NCBI GenBank assembly: GCA_023140195.1
Contig: JAGLME010000015.1
Span: 62,001 to 126,000, forward strand
Reading direction: 5' to 3'
DNA from: Thermoplasmata archaeon
GTDB lineage: Archaea > Thermoplasmatota > Thermoplasmata > RBG-16-68-12 > SOIM01
Length of the DNA stretch: 64,000 bases
How positions within the stretch are numbered: position 1 is the stretch's first letter; each line of letters starts with the position of its first letter. This document shows positions 1 to 8,955 of this stretch, in pieces. Made by a program: the position numbers and the translations under genes. The notes under the pieces are model-generated. The model saw only the letters and a list, made by a program, of their open reading frames with translations. It was not told the origin of the DNA and made no database searches.

Positions 1-1
1 G

Positions 2-757
2 AAGAGGATACACGTCTTCAAAGGCGGGAAGATAATCATCAGAAGAGCGAAGGACAATGAGGATGCTAGGAAGACACTCGTCATTGTCGGTAGGACACTT
101 TGGGGTAGTATTCCCTGCAGTTGCGGTCGTCCGCTCGTTCAATGCGCCTCTGGGGACTGCGATGAGTGTTCGGACAAGGTCTGTGAGAGTCATGCTTTCC
201 CCCCATTCGTTGAAATTCCCGGTTCGTCTTCCCAAATCAAAGGCGGAGAGGCTCTTGAGTTCGTCAAGGGGATCGCGACCAAGGATCATTACCAGAATGC
301 GTTCAATAAGCTGGGCGAGTTCGTTTCTGTCCTGAAAGAGATTGACAAGAAGATGGTGAATAAAGATTTCTCGGACTTGGATGCGCTGATCGAGAGCGCT
401 GAGGAATCCATGGAAGAAGCATGTGCCTCAGGAACCAGGTTCATCATTGAGACCCCCAAAGACCATCATGCCGCGATGGGCATAATCTTCCTAGGAATGG
501 CAGAGGACCTTTGGACCATCATGGACGCAATGCATCTCATGAAGAACATCAGCTTCGAAGTTGAAGAGTACAAGATCGCATCTGAACTGGCCTTCGACTC
601 TTACGAAGCATTCTTGAGGAACGATCAGGCCAAGGCAGGCGAGATCAAGAACAGGTTCAAGGAGTTCATGAGGGAGAAGCACCCCAACCCGGTCATCGAG
701 ATCGCGAGGGCGGGTTACCACATTGCCCGTATGATGACCAAGCCTTTCCCGGTATGA
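2..757 (+). CDS. Hypothetical protein with a cysteine-rich segment (5' end outside window)
   Basis: The reading frame is open from the first bases of the window to a TGA at 755-757, so at least 251 C-terminal residues are present and the true start lies upstream. I do not recognise the family. Residues encoded at about 110-180 hold seven cysteines in a short span (CSCG, QC, DCDEC, KVC), which suggests a zinc or Fe-S binding knuckle. The second half (about 350-757) is mostly charged and probably alpha-helical. An internal ATG at 353 would give a 134-residue protein without the cysteine part, but the upstream frame is uninterrupted and has normal codon use, so I prefer one long protein. It ends 52 bases before the cysteine desulfurase homologue on the same strand. 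A role with that gene is only a guess. Confidence 0.6.
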   Translation, partial: KRIHVFKGGKIIIRRAKDNEDARKTLVIVGRTLWGSIPCSCGRPLVQCASGDCDECSDKVCESHAFPPFVEIPGSSSQIKGGEALEFVKGIATKDHYQNAFNKLGEFVSVLKEIDKKMVNKDFSDLDALIESAEESMEEACASGTRFIIETPKDHHAAMGIIFLGMAEDLWTIMDAMHLMKNISFEVEEYKIASELAFDSYEAFLRNDQAKAGEIKNRFKEFMREKHPNPVIEIARAGYHIARMMTKPFPV

Positions 758-809
758 TTCATGCAAAAGACTTTATTGCGAATTCTCATGATATTGTCGG
801 GAGCGGATA

Positions 810-1985
810 GTGTTGAGAAAAGTGTACATGGACTATGGTGCCGCAACGCCCGTGGACCAGAGAGTTTTGGAAGAGATGATGCCGTATTTTGGTGAGAAGT
901 TCGGCAATCCTTCAAGCGTCTATTCATTGGGTTTTGAGGCAAAGGCCGCCATCGAGGAAGCCAGGGAGAAGGTCGCCAAGCTCGTCAACGTGAACAAGGA
1001 CGGGGTCATCTTCACTTCTAATGGTACAGAGTCGAACAATCTGGCTATCAAGGGAACCGTGTTCCAGTTCAAGGACAAGGGCAAGCACATCATCACCTCC
1101 GAGTTCGAGCATGATTCAGTGTTGAAGACCATCGACGCACTGAAAAAGCACGGGTTCGAGTCAACGCAGGTGGCCATTGACAGCGATGGTCTTGTGAAGC
1201 TGGACGAACTCAAGGACAGCATCAGGGACGACACGATTCTCATTTCAATGATGTACGCCAACAACGAGGTCGGAACCATCCAACCCATCGAAGAGATAGG
1301 AAAGATCGCCAAGGAGAAGGGGATCATCTTCCACTCGGACGCGTTGGCGGCTGCGGGGAAGATCCCAATCGATATGGAGCGGGACAACTTGAACCTGGTT
1401 TCGATCGGCTCTCAAGAGATCTACGGGCCCAAAGGCGCTTCTGCTTTGTGCCTGTCACAGAAGAGGGTCAAACCTCTGATGCTCGGAGGAAGGCAGGAGA
1501 GCGGAAAGAGACCGGGAACCGAGAACGTTCCTGCAATAGTCGGCTTCGGAAAGGCCGCGGAGATCTCGCTGGAGATGATGGATTCTGAGGCCACCAGGCT
1601 CACTGCGGTCAGGGACAAGCTCATTGAGAGGATAACTGGCTCGATGAAGGAATCATACCTGAACGGTCACCCAACAAGGAGAACCCCGTACAATGCCAAC
1701 ATCCGTTTCAACTACATCGAGGGCGAATCGATCGTTCTGAACTTGGACGCTCAAGGAATTCAAGTCGCCACTGGATCAGCCTGTGCATCGGAATCACTTC
1801 AACCCTCACACGTACTTCTGGCGATGGGCGTCAAGGCCGAGGAGGCACACGGTTCATTACAGTTCAACCTGGGTCGTGGCAGCAGCGAAGAAGATGTGGA
1901 TTACATAATGGAAGTTCTGCCAACAGTCGTTGAGAATCTGAGAAAGATGTCGCCGATGACACCGGATGACTTCTTCGATGAGTAG
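810..1985 (+). CDS. Cysteine desulfurase family protein (IscS/NifS-like) lacking the PLP lysine
   Basis: This 391-residue protein aligns over its whole length with NifS/IscS aminotransferase-fold class V enzymes. It has the N-terminal MDYGAATPVD, the histidine of SEFEHDSV, the aspartate of HSDALAAAGK, the GPKG motif, and the sulfur-accepting cysteine loop TGSACASES (Cys325). The residue that normally forms the Schiff base with PLP is changed: IscS has S-G-H-K before YGPKG, while here codons 1413-1418 (CAA GAG) encode Gln202-Glu203. The protein may therefore not hold PLP covalently. From memory, the Archaeoglobus fulgidus IscS has Asp at this position, so loss of the lysine may be an archaeal theme. 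GTG at 810 is the start used; TTG at 813 is an alternative. No iscU is adjacent. The gene converges with the cystathionine gene, with stops one base apart. Confidence 0.85.
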   Translation: MLRKVYMDYGAATPVDQRVLEEMMPYFGEKFGNPSSVYSLGFEAKAAIEEAREKVAKLVNVNKDGVIFTSNGTESNNLAIKGTVFQFKDKGKHIITSEFEHDSVLKTIDALKKHGFESTQVAIDSDGLVKLDELKDSIRDDTILISMMYANNEVGTIQPIEEIGKIAKEKGIIFHSDALAAAGKIPIDMERDNLNLVSIGSQEIYGPKGASALCLSQKRVKPLMLGGRQESGKRPGTENVPAIVGFGKAAEISLEMMDSEATRLTAVRDKLIERITGSMKESYLNGHPTRRTPYNANIRFNYIEGESIVLNLDAQGIQVATGSACASESLQPSHVLLAMGVKAEEAHGSLQFNLGRGSSEEDVDYIMEVLPTVVENLRKMSPMTPDDFFDE

Positions 1986-1986
1986 G

Positions 1987-3138
1987 TCAGACCTTTGCCA
2001 GCGCCTGGTTCAAGTCCTTCTTGATGTCTTCGAAGTCTTCTATTCCGACTGACACACGTATCAGGTTGTCCTTGATCCCTTGCCCCAGTCTTTCCTTTCT
2101 TGAGAGGTAACTGTGGGATGTCTCCGCCGGAACACTGATCAATGTCTCCACTCCCCCCAGGCTCGGAGCAGCTAGGAGAAGTTTGAGCGATTTCAAGAAC
2201 TTGTTGGCCTCCTTTCTTCTCCCTTTGACCTCAAAGCTCAGCATGCCTCCAAAACCATCCATCATCTCCTTAGCCAGTTCATGACTTGGGTGCGATTGAA
2301 GGCCTGGATAGTTCACCTTTGTCACTTTCTTGTGACCTTGCAAGAACTCGGCCACCCTCAATCCATTCTCGTTGTGCCTCTGCATTCTGACAGCCAGGGT
2401 CATCATTCCCCTCTGCAACAGAAAAGCCGCGTGAGGGTCCATGGAACCTCCCATGGTGGTTCTCATCTCCTCGATTATCTCCATGTCCTTCCGGTTCCCC
2501 GCAACCAATCCAGCTATGACGTCACTGTGACCGTTGAGGTACTTCGACCCGCTGTGGATAACCACATCGGCCCCAAGCTCCAGTGGCCTTTGGTTGATGG
2601 GCGTCGCGAAAGTATTGTCCACCATTATCTTGATGTTCTTCTTATGTGTAGCTCCGGCCAGGTGCTTGATGTCGATGACCTTCAGCAATGGGTTCGTCGG
2701 CGTTTCGAGGAATATCCCCCTCGTGTTCTTCCTGAAGTATCTCTCGATCCGTTTGGCGTTCTCCGATTTGATCAGGCTCAGTTCTATGCCGGTTCTCTTC
2801 AGCTCGTTCCTGAGGAATGAGTAAGTGTTTCCATAAAGGTCCTCGGTGGCTATCAGATGGTCGCCCTTGCCCAGCAGGGAGATGATGGTCGTCGTTATAG
2901 CTGCCATGCCAGATGAGAACACCAGTCCTTCTTGAGCGCCTTCAAGGGCCGCTATCTTGTCCTCTGCAACTTCCTGAGTTGGATTTCCCAGGCGTGTGTA
3001 CACGTACCCGGCGGACCCTTCCTTCGGGTAGTAGAACGTTGAAGTCTGAAAGATCGGACTGGTGACCGGCGCAACTCTCCCGCACTCGAACTTACCAGCG
3101 TGCACACTCTCTGTCGACTTTCCTCGCTTCTTCTTCAT
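1987..3138 (-). CDS. Cystathionine gamma-synthase / gamma-lyase family PLP enzyme
   Basis: A 383-residue Cys/Met-metabolism PLP enzyme of normal length. The PLP lysine motif SGSKYLNGHSDV, the upstream YTRLGNPT phosphate-binding region and FSSGMAAI are all present, as is the VDNTFATP aspartate stretch. Members either make cystathionine from an acylated homoserine, or cleave cystathionine, homocysteine or methionine to release a thiol or sulfide. Sequence alone does not separate these activities. It is encoded convergently to the lysine-less desulfurase homologue, so it may be a physiological source of sulfide or cysteine beside an inactive or altered desulfurase; that link is inference. The start at 3138 (ATG) gives a short basic leader, KKKRGKS, before the conserved part. 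Confidence 0.88.
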   Translation of the reverse strand: MKKKRGKSTESVHAGKFECGRVAPVTSPIFQTSTFYYPKEGSAGYVYTRLGNPTQEVAEDKIAALEGAQEGLVFSSGMAAITTTIISLLGKGDHLIATEDLYGNTYSFLRNELKRTGIELSLIKSENAKRIERYFRKNTRGIFLETPTNPLLKVIDIKHLAGATHKKNIKIMVDNTFATPINQRPLELGADVVIHSGSKYLNGHSDVIAGLVAGNRKDMEIIEEMRTTMGGSMDPHAAFLLQRGMMTLAVRMQRHNENGLRVAEFLQGHKKVTKVNYPGLQSHPSHELAKEMMDGFGGMLSFEVKGRRKEANKFLKSLKLLLAAPSLGGVETLISVPAETSHSYLSRKERLGQGIKDNLIRVSVGIEDFEDIKKDLNQALAKV

Positions 3139-3197
3139 GATGACCCCTCAACTCTGCGTTCTTCTCCCCGGCCAGTGGAAGCCTTCCTCTTCACTTC

Positions 3198-3671
3198 CTA
3201 GAGGATGCCTTCCAGCCTCAGAAGCCTCTTCTTCCACTCCATCCCGGCGCCGAATCCTCCCAGTCCGCCATCCGAACTGATGACCCGATGACACGGGACC
3301 ACTATCGCCGTCCGATTCTTGTTGAGCGCGTTGCCCACGGCCCGGAATGCTTTTGGGCGCCCGATATTCTCTGCTATGTCCCTGTAGCTCGCGGTCTTGC
3401 CATAAGGAATTTCCCTGGTCGCCTGCAGCACATCTCTCTCGAAATCGGTGTACTTGAACATGTCCAGCTCTATCTCGTTGAAATCAACAAGCTCCCCTTT
3501 GAAGTACTTGGCCAGGTCCATCTCCAGTGTATCCAGCACTTGGCGATGGCCGAAAGTCCTCTGCATCCTATGGCCAAGCGTCAGTTCGACCAGGCCGTCT
3601 CTTGACGCCGCTGTATCCAACTTCCCGAACTGTGTCTTGATCACTTTTGAGGCAGTCTCCTCATCCTTCAT
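3198..3671 (-). CDS. ogt: Methylated-DNA--protein-cysteine S-methyltransferase (Ogt/MGMT)
   Basis: DNA repair suicide protein that moves the alkyl group from O6-alkylguanine to its own cysteine. The active-site PCHRV motif is present, together with the preceding RAVGNALNKN and the following GGFGAG helix-turn and arginine-finger region typical of the family. I chose ATG at 3671 (157 residues). An ATG at 3734 would add 21 residues, but it lies on top of the likely TATA element at 3721-3732, and the extra N-terminus is basic and not typical. The gene is divergent from the thioredoxin-CcdA gene with a very short spacer. Confidence 0.88.
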   Translation of the reverse strand: MKDEETASKVIKTQFGKLDTAASRDGLVELTLGHRMQRTFGHRQVLDTLEMDLAKYFKGELVDFNEIELDMFKYTDFERDVLQATREIPYGKTASYRDIAENIGRPKAFRAVGNALNKNRTAIVVPCHRVISSDGGLGGFGAGMEWKKRLLRLEGIL

Positions 3672-3720
3672 GCTCTTGGCAAATGTCAATCCACTCAATA
3701 GTCTTTTCCTTTTCAATGCA

Positions 3721-3732
3721 CAATCTTTATAC
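3721..3732. promoter_or_regulatory. Possible bidirectional TATA element
   Basis: The sequence CAATCTTTATAC reads as TTTATAC on the plus strand, about 30 bases before the GTG of the thioredoxin-CcdA gene (3762). It reads as GTATAAAG on the minus strand, about 50 bases before the preferred ogt start (3671). It is the only AT-rich box in the divergent spacer. The assignment is by position and composition only. Confidence 0.4.
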
Positions 3733-3761
3733 ATCTTGGTCAGTATTTCTTCGATTCACAG

Positions 3762-5567
3762 GTGGAAACGCTGAGTAAAGAGCAGACTGGCAGGGCGATA
3801 TACCGGAGGATCATCTCCACACTTCTGTTATTGTTCACGCTTCTAGCACTTCTCTCTCCCAACGCTGCCGCGGAGGGCGGTAACGTTGTGGACGCGTACA
3901 TAGTTCCAGACGAACCTTTTGGCGGGCAAACGGTTTCGATCTACTCTGAATTGGCGAATCTCACCAATGTCACCGACGTCCATTCACAATACTGCACGGT
4001 GAATCCCGAAACCATGGAGATCGGGGTGTGCTTCTTCCCTCCCGCCGAATATCAGGGTAACAACACCTACTTATCCGAGATTACCGAGCTTTTCAATGGC
4101 GGGACGATGATGGGATACAAGATCATCGTAACCTACGCCAACCAGACGCTTGAATACTACCCCGAACACGACTACATCTACTTCAACTACAGTGGAGCGG
4201 TGATCATCGAGACCGAAGTTGAGATCCCTCTCGAGGTCATCATCATTGAGTCAATCTTGGCCGTTCTCATCATCGCCTTCGTGGCCGTTCTGGTATTCCG
4301 AAGGATCAAGGCTATCAAGAAGGACTCCAGCAAGACAATTGCAGTTGGGATCGTGGCCCTGGTAATAATCGCAATCCTTTACGGAACGCTGAGTGCGGGT
4401 TCGTTGTCCGGGACTATTGAACAGGTTGACGACTTCTCCCTCAATGACATCTACGGGACTCCCTGGAATCTATCGGATCACTCGGACAAAGTCGTCGTTC
4501 TGGATTTCATGGCCATCAGCTGTCCTCCATGCGAGCTCCTCAGACAATCTCTGGAACCTGCAGTGGCCGAGTTCGATGAGGATGAACTTGAGGTAATCTC
4601 AGTTGCCGTTGGTCCGGATACCGATCTGGAACTTCAGAACTACAAGGTCGACAAGGGTGTTGACTGGACGATCGCCCAGGATTCAGCGGATCTGATCTCC
4701 CAGTTTGGCGTGTCCCATCTTCCCAAGCTGGTCGTGATAGACAAGGACGGCTACGCCACGTTCGAGACTTTCGACAACGTGGGCACTGACAAGTTCAAGA
4801 GTGAGATCAACGCGGCTCTGGAGGGGACTGCGAAGCCCATTTCAGTAGCACAGTTGAGCATCTTTGCCACCGGGGCTTTCATGGGAATCGCGGTCTACTT
4901 CTCACCATGCTCGTTCCCGATGCTCCCAGGGTTCATCAGCTACTATCTGTCTACCGAGACAGCCGCTGAGAAGAAGAAATCCATACGCACGATTCTCTCC
5001 AGTGGGATAATTGCAGGTCTTGGGATAGTCCTGGTCTTCCTCATCATGGGTCTTATTGCCATAACTCTCGGAGAAGCGGCAAATCTCGCCGACTATCTGA
5101 TCTACATGGGCCCGATAGTCGGAATCATCCTCATCATCTTGGGTGCTCTCATGCTCACCAATCTTCAATACCATGCGCTCATCCGACCATTTCAGAAGCT
5201 GCGCATCAAGCTCTTCGGCGAGAAGGCTCCGGGCAGCGAGGAACAGACTGGTTACTACACTAAGCTGTTCAGCTACGGAGTCGGGTATGGAGCGGCGGCG
5301 ACAGCCTGCACCGCACCACTTTTCATTGCTGTGCTTCTTGCGGCCATCGTCGCTGGGACCTTTGTTGACGGGTTGATCATGCTGCTGACATTCTCCATAA
5401 CAATCCTCCTCCTCATGACATCCATAACCCTCCTTCTTTCCGTTTTCGGTCAGGAATCGGTCCAGAAGCTGGCTGCACACACGGACACCATCAAGAAGAT
5501 CAGCGGAGTCATCCTGGTCATCGTTGGCGTGTACCTGCTCTACTACTATTACACCACCTTCTACTAG
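3762..5567 (+). CDS. Membrane thioredoxin fused to a CcdA/DsbD-type electron-transfer domain
   Basis: A 601-residue membrane protein. A signal-like hydrophobic segment covers residues 16-34, followed by an external domain of about 120 residues with NxT sites. Transmembrane segments lie near 158-180 and 192-210. A TlpA-like thioredoxin domain follows (about 215-355) with the redox motif CPPC at 254-257 and the cis-proline region SHLPK. Residues 363-600 form a CcdA-like six-helix membrane domain with SPCSFPMLPG (Cys383) and a second conserved cysteine, ATACTAP (Cys516). DsbD/CcdA proteins carry reducing equivalents from cytoplasmic thioredoxin to extracytoplasmic thiol proteins, and the two membrane cysteines are the expected relay pair. 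The order differs from DsbD, where the thioredoxin domain is C-terminal. GTG start at 3762, with a TATA-like box about 30 bases upstream. Confidence 0.85.
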   Translation: METLSKEQTGRAIYRRIISTLLLLFTLLALLSPNAAAEGGNVVDAYIVPDEPFGGQTVSIYSELANLTNVTDVHSQYCTVNPETMEIGVCFFPPAEYQGNNTYLSEITELFNGGTMMGYKIIVTYANQTLEYYPEHDYIYFNYSGAVIIETEVEIPLEVIIIESILAVLIIAFVAVLVFRRIKAIKKDSSKTIAVGIVALVIIAILYGTLSAGSLSGTIEQVDDFSLNDIYGTPWNLSDHSDKVVVLDFMAISCPPCELLRQSLEPAVAEFDEDELEVISVAVGPDTDLELQNYKVDKGVDWTIAQDSADLISQFGVSHLPKLVVIDKDGYATFETFDNVGTDKFKSEINAALEGTAKPISVAQLSIFATGAFMGIAVYFSPCSFPMLPGFISYYLSTETAAEKKKSIRTILSSGIIAGLGIVLVFLIMGLIAITLGEAANLADYLIYMGPIVGIILIILGALMLTNLQYHALIRPFQKLRIKLFGEKAPGSEEQTGYYTKLFSYGVGYGAAATACTAPLFIAVLLAAIVAGTFVDGLIMLLTFSITILLLMTSITLLLSVFGQESVQKLAAHTDTIKKISGVILVIVGVYLLYYYYTTFY

Positions 5568-5581
5568 CCTGCTCTGGAACA

Positions 5582-5591
5582 CTTTAATATC
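5582..5591 (+). promoter_or_regulatory. TATA-like box before the flavoprotein gene
   Basis: CTTTAATATC lies 33-42 bases before the TTG start at 5624 in an otherwise short spacer, the distance expected for an archaeal TATA box with a short or absent leader. Confidence 0.4.
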
Positions 5592-5623
5592 GTTCTAGCA
5601 TTATTAGCAACCGGACAGGGGCA

Positions 5624-6838
5624 TTGCATTTGCACGTGGTAATTATCGGTACTGGTGGGGCCGGCATTTCTGCTATTCGGACCATAAGGTCTGTCGATGA
5701 GAAGTGTAAGATAACCGCCGTTTCTCAGGAGGACCAGATGCCTTATTCCCCTTGCTCGTTGCCGCATCTCATAGGCGGGGACATCGAGAAGAAGAACATC
5801 TACCGCGTCGAGAAGGATTTCTTCAAGAAGAACAATGTCAGAGCATTGCTGGGGACGAAGGTTTCTAAGATCATTCCAAAGGACAGGACCGTGCTGGCTG
5901 ATGGTGGGAAGATCAAATACGACAAGCTATTGATTGCCGCCGGTTCGGTTCCGTTGAGGCCTCCGATTCCTGGGATTGACACCAAAGGCGTGTTCACTCT
6001 CGGCAATATGGCCGATGCGGACGAGATACTGAAGTGGGTGCGAAAGGGTGCCAAGAAGGCAATCGTCTTGGGTGCGGGGTTCATAGGTGTCGAATGTGCG
6101 ATAGCTCTCAGAAAACTCGGACTTCGGGTATCTGTCTTCGAAATGCTGGATTGGGTGCTGCCTAAGATGTTGGATGAAGACACCTCTCAAGAAGTCCAAA
6201 ATGTACTGGAGAAAGAAGGAATCGAATTCCACCTCGGTCAGCAGGTATCCGAAATCACCGGCAACGGCAAGGTGAACGGAGTGCGCGCGGGGAAGAAGAA
6301 CTCTTTGTGTGACATGGTTGTTCTAGGTATTGGTGTAAGGCCGAACACAGAATTCCTCAAAGGAAGCGGCATCAGGGTGAACCACGGCGTTGTGGTCGAT
6401 GAACACATGAGAACCTCTGTGAAGGATATGTACGCAGCCGGAGACATCGTCGAAGCGGACGACAAGATTCGTGGGACAAAGCGAGTGAACGCCATCTGGC
6501 CAAACGCTATCGAGCAGGGCAGGATTGCAGGATACAACATCTCAGGTCAGGAGAAGGAGTACGATGGCGTTGAGTCGCTGAACATCCTGGATGTCTATGG
6601 TATTCCCGTTCTCTCAATGGGCATGACTTCGTTCGAACTAAAGGATTTCGAGATCGAAAGGTCAAAAACCAATCGGTCATTCAAGAAACTCCTATTGAAG
6701 GATGGCAAGATCGCTGGAGTCCAGATGGTTGGGGCGATAAGAAACTCTGGGTATCTCCTCAGTCTTGTGAAAAGGGGCATTGAAGTGGATGACATAAGGG
6801 ACGATCTGCTGGAAGACAGATTCGTGGTTAGGTTTTGA
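5624..6838 (+). CDS. FAD-dependent pyridine nucleotide-disulfide oxidoreductase (CoA-disulfide reductase / NADH oxidase-like)
   Basis: A 404-residue flavoprotein with an N-terminal FAD-binding GTGGAGIS motif, a central NAD(P)-binding GAGFIGVECA motif and the second FAD contact TSVKDMYAAGDIVEA. A single redox cysteine sits in YSPCSLPHLI (Cys44), the position used by CoA-disulfide reductases and NADH oxidases/peroxidases, rather than the CxxxxC pair of glutathione-reductase types. The C-terminal dimerisation domain is somewhat short. The likely reaction is NAD(P)H-dependent reduction of a low-molecular-weight disulfide, of oxygen or of a persulfide; the substrate cannot be read from sequence. 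The start is TTG at 5624; GTG at 5636 is an alternative that begins right at the beta-strand. No Shine-Dalgarno is visible, which fits a leaderless transcript. Confidence 0.82.
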   Translation: MHLHVVIIGTGGAGISAIRTIRSVDEKCKITAVSQEDQMPYSPCSLPHLIGGDIEKKNIYRVEKDFFKKNNVRALLGTKVSKIIPKDRTVLADGGKIKYDKLLIAAGSVPLRPPIPGIDTKGVFTLGNMADADEILKWVRKGAKKAIVLGAGFIGVECAIALRKLGLRVSVFEMLDWVLPKMLDEDTSQEVQNVLEKEGIEFHLGQQVSEITGNGKVNGVRAGKKNSLCDMVVLGIGVRPNTEFLKGSGIRVNHGVVVDEHMRTSVKDMYAAGDIVEADDKIRGTKRVNAIWPNAIEQGRIAGYNISGQEKEYDGVESLNILDVYGIPVLSMGMTSFELKDFEIERSKTNRSFKKLLLKDGKIAGVQMVGAIRNSGYLLSLVKRGIEVDDIRDDLLEDRFVVRF

Positions 6839-7137
6839 GTTTAGAGGCAAATGCTTCTTACGTGAACGCGAAACAGAAATGAGACGGATTTCATTATCAA
6901 GTGCGACATGAATCACTCTTTTTCTTCATCTGCTTCGGCAGGATTTGAGCAACTGAAATGACATAAACACCGCGCCTTTTGTTGGTCCGAATCGACGAAG
7001 TAAGAGATCTTGGACAATTCATCCTAGAAGACGATTGCCAGTTAAATCCAGTGCAAAGACACCCATCCAAAATTCCTCATAAAATATGGACAGAAACAAT
7101 GAGATTGGAGGAATAGGAGAGATCATTCAGCATTCCT
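6839..7137. other. Intergenic region without recognised features
   Basis: A 299-base spacer between the convergent flavoprotein and ABC-F genes. I find no tRNA, no convincing reading frame with a ribosome site and no strong hairpin. T-rich stretches (for example CTCTTTTTCTTC near 6917) could help termination of the upstream gene. Confidence 0.5.
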
Positions 7138-8955
7138 TCAATTCTTGTGGCGTTCGATTGCTCCATCCCTCTTCAAAGGGACCAGTCTTCCACTCTCCAT
7201 CGCCCAGCGGAAATTGTTGAACTCATCCTCCGATATCTCCACGATGTCTCCAGGAACGTATCGTTGCCCGGTGGACCAGTCCGTGAACTTCTTATCCACC
7301 ACGTACTTCGCCACCCCTTCGACTCGTTCGTCAAACCTTCCACTCGTAACCTGTGCGCGATAGTTTGTGTAATTACCACTGTACAGCTCCAGTTTCCCGC
7401 CCCTGAAGCTGAGGATTCTGTTGGCCACCGAATCCAGGAAGTACCTGTCGTGGGAGACGATGCACGCAGTCCCATTGTAGCTGTTGATTGCGGCGGCGAC
7501 CACATGCTGCGCTGGGATGTCCAGATGGTTCGTCGGTTCGTCAAGAAGCAGCAGGCTTAGCGGTGACAGGACAAGCTTCAGTATCGACAACCTGGCCTTC
7601 TCGCCCCCAGAGAGTTTCTTGACCTTCTGCCGCACCATATCCCCCTTGAACAGAAACCTCCCTAGTAGGGCCTTGGCGTCGAATTCGTGTATCGCGCTGT
7701 CGAGCGATTGGAGTTCCTGTATGGGGTCGTTTTCCGGGTCCAAGGAAAGGTGCCCTTGATTAAAGTACCCGGGCTTGATCACCTTGCTGAGTGTCAGGCT
7801 GCCACTGGTGGGTCGCTCCTCGCCCAGAAAAAGCTTCAGGAGCGTGGTCTTGCCGCATCCGTTTGGGCCGATGATACCAATCTTGTCGCCGTTCATTATC
7901 TCGAAAGTCGCCCCGCGGAAGAGCGCGTTATCTCCGAACCTCATCTCCAGATCCTTCGTCTCCACTACGATCCTTGAATGAATGCCTGCCTCCTTAAATT
8001 TGAACTTCACCACCTTTTCCCTAATGACCGCGTCATCCACCTTCGCGATCTTCGCCATCCTGGTGAGGCGGCTCCTAATTTGGGCATCGAATTTATTCCT
8101 GCCTCTCAGCTTCTCGATTATCGCCCTGTTCCTCTCCATCTCGTTCACGTACTTCTGGTAGGCTTTCCGGTTCATGGCCAGACTGGCTTCCTTTTGCTGC
8201 GCGTAATCGGTGTAGTCCCCCTTGTATGTCCGCAGGCGGTGGCCTTCCAGTTCGAAAATCCTCTCCACTGTATCGTCAAGGAGGTACCTGTCATGCGAAA
8301 CAATCACTATGCTTCCTTTGTAATCGAGGAGGAAGGCCTCCAACCACTCTATGGTCTCGATGTCGAGGTGGTTGGTCGGTTCGTCCAGCAGTAGCAGGTC
8401 CAGGTCAGGCGATGCCACCAGGAGCTTGGCCAGGGCGAGCTTTCTGCGCTCTCCGCCGCTCAATGTGAATATCGGCTTGCTCATGTCAGGCTCGAAACCC
8501 AGGTCCGCCAGCAGTCCCAGCGCCCTGTCCATGAACCTGTCCCCCTCGAACCTGGCCAGTCCGGCCTGGCGCTCGCTGTAGATCTTAATGGCTTCTTCGT
8601 AACCCTCTGATTTGTAGAACTCTGGATCTATCATCCTGGCCTCTATCTTTCTGAGCTCCGCCGTCACGCTGGCCAGATAGTCCGATGACTGCAGGTTCTC
8701 GGCGATCGTCTCGTCACTGTCCTGCGTCTGATACTGGGTAAGCGAACCAATCCGGAGGCCTGGCTTGACCTCAAGTTCGCCCAGGTCGGTTTCTTCCTCG
8801 CCCGTGATTAGCTTGAGCAAGGTGGACTTGCCAGCGCCGTTCCGTCCCATGAGGCCGACGCGGTCCAGATCGAATATGTCGAAGGTGGCCTCCTGCAGGA
8901 CCTGGACGCTCCCGAACGCTTTGGAGACCTCCCTCGCGCTGACTAGGGGACGCAT
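7138..8955 (-). CDS. ABC-F family ATPase
   Basis: A 605-residue soluble protein with two ABC nucleotide-binding domains and no membrane segment. Walker A motifs are GRNGAGKST and GPNGCGKTT; signature motifs are LSGGERRKLALA and LSGGEKARLSIL; both Walker B sites read LLLLDEPTNHLD. The linker between the domains is the basic, helical P-site-tag type region. ABC-F proteins bind ribosomes and act in translation or drug tolerance. The best start is ATG at 8955 (MRPLVSAREV). An upstream frame to 9063 adds 36 residues that look unrelated to the family, so I excluded it. A C-terminal tail of about 60 residues follows the second ABC domain. The gene stands alone. Confidence 0.9.
   Translation of the reverse strand: MRPLVSAREVSKAFGSVQVLQEATFDIFDLDRVGLMGRNGAGKSTLLKLITGEEETDLGELEVKPGLRIGSLTQYQTQDSDETIAENLQSSDYLASVTAELRKIEARMIDPEFYKSEGYEEAIKIYSERQAGLARFEGDRFMDRALGLLADLGFEPDMSKPIFTLSGGERRKLALAKLLVASPDLDLLLLDEPTNHLDIETIEWLEAFLLDYKGSIVIVSHDRYLLDDTVERIFELEGHRLRTYKGDYTDYAQQKEASLAMNRKAYQKYVNEMERNRAIIEKLRGRNKFDAQIRSRLTRMAKIAKVDDAVIREKVVKFKFKEAGIHSRIVVETKDLEMRFGDNALFRGATFEIMNGDKIGIIGPNGCGKTTLLKLFLGEERPTSGSLTLSKVIKPGYFNQGHLSLDPENDPIQELQSLDSAIHEFDAKALLGRFLFKGDMVRQKVKKLSGGEKARLSILKLVLSPLSLLLLDEPTNHLDIPAQHVVAAAINSYNGTACIVSHDRYFLDSVANRILSFRGGKLELYSGNYTNYRAQVTSGRFDERVEGVAKYVVDKKFTDWSTGQRYVPGDIVEISEDEFNNFRWAMESGRLVPLKRDGAIERHKN

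Noticed and set aside
353-757. Separate 134-residue gene starting at ATG 353
   Set aside because: The same frame is open back to the window edge with normal codon use and a cysteine motif, so an internal start is less likely than one long protein.
4902-5582. Minus-strand open frame of 226 codons
   Set aside because: It is antisense to the CcdA domain and its composition reflects the complement of hydrophobic codons.
6839-7137. tRNA or small RNA in the spacer
   Set aside because: No cloverleaf, no conserved GGTTCRAATCC-like arm and no notable hairpin were found.
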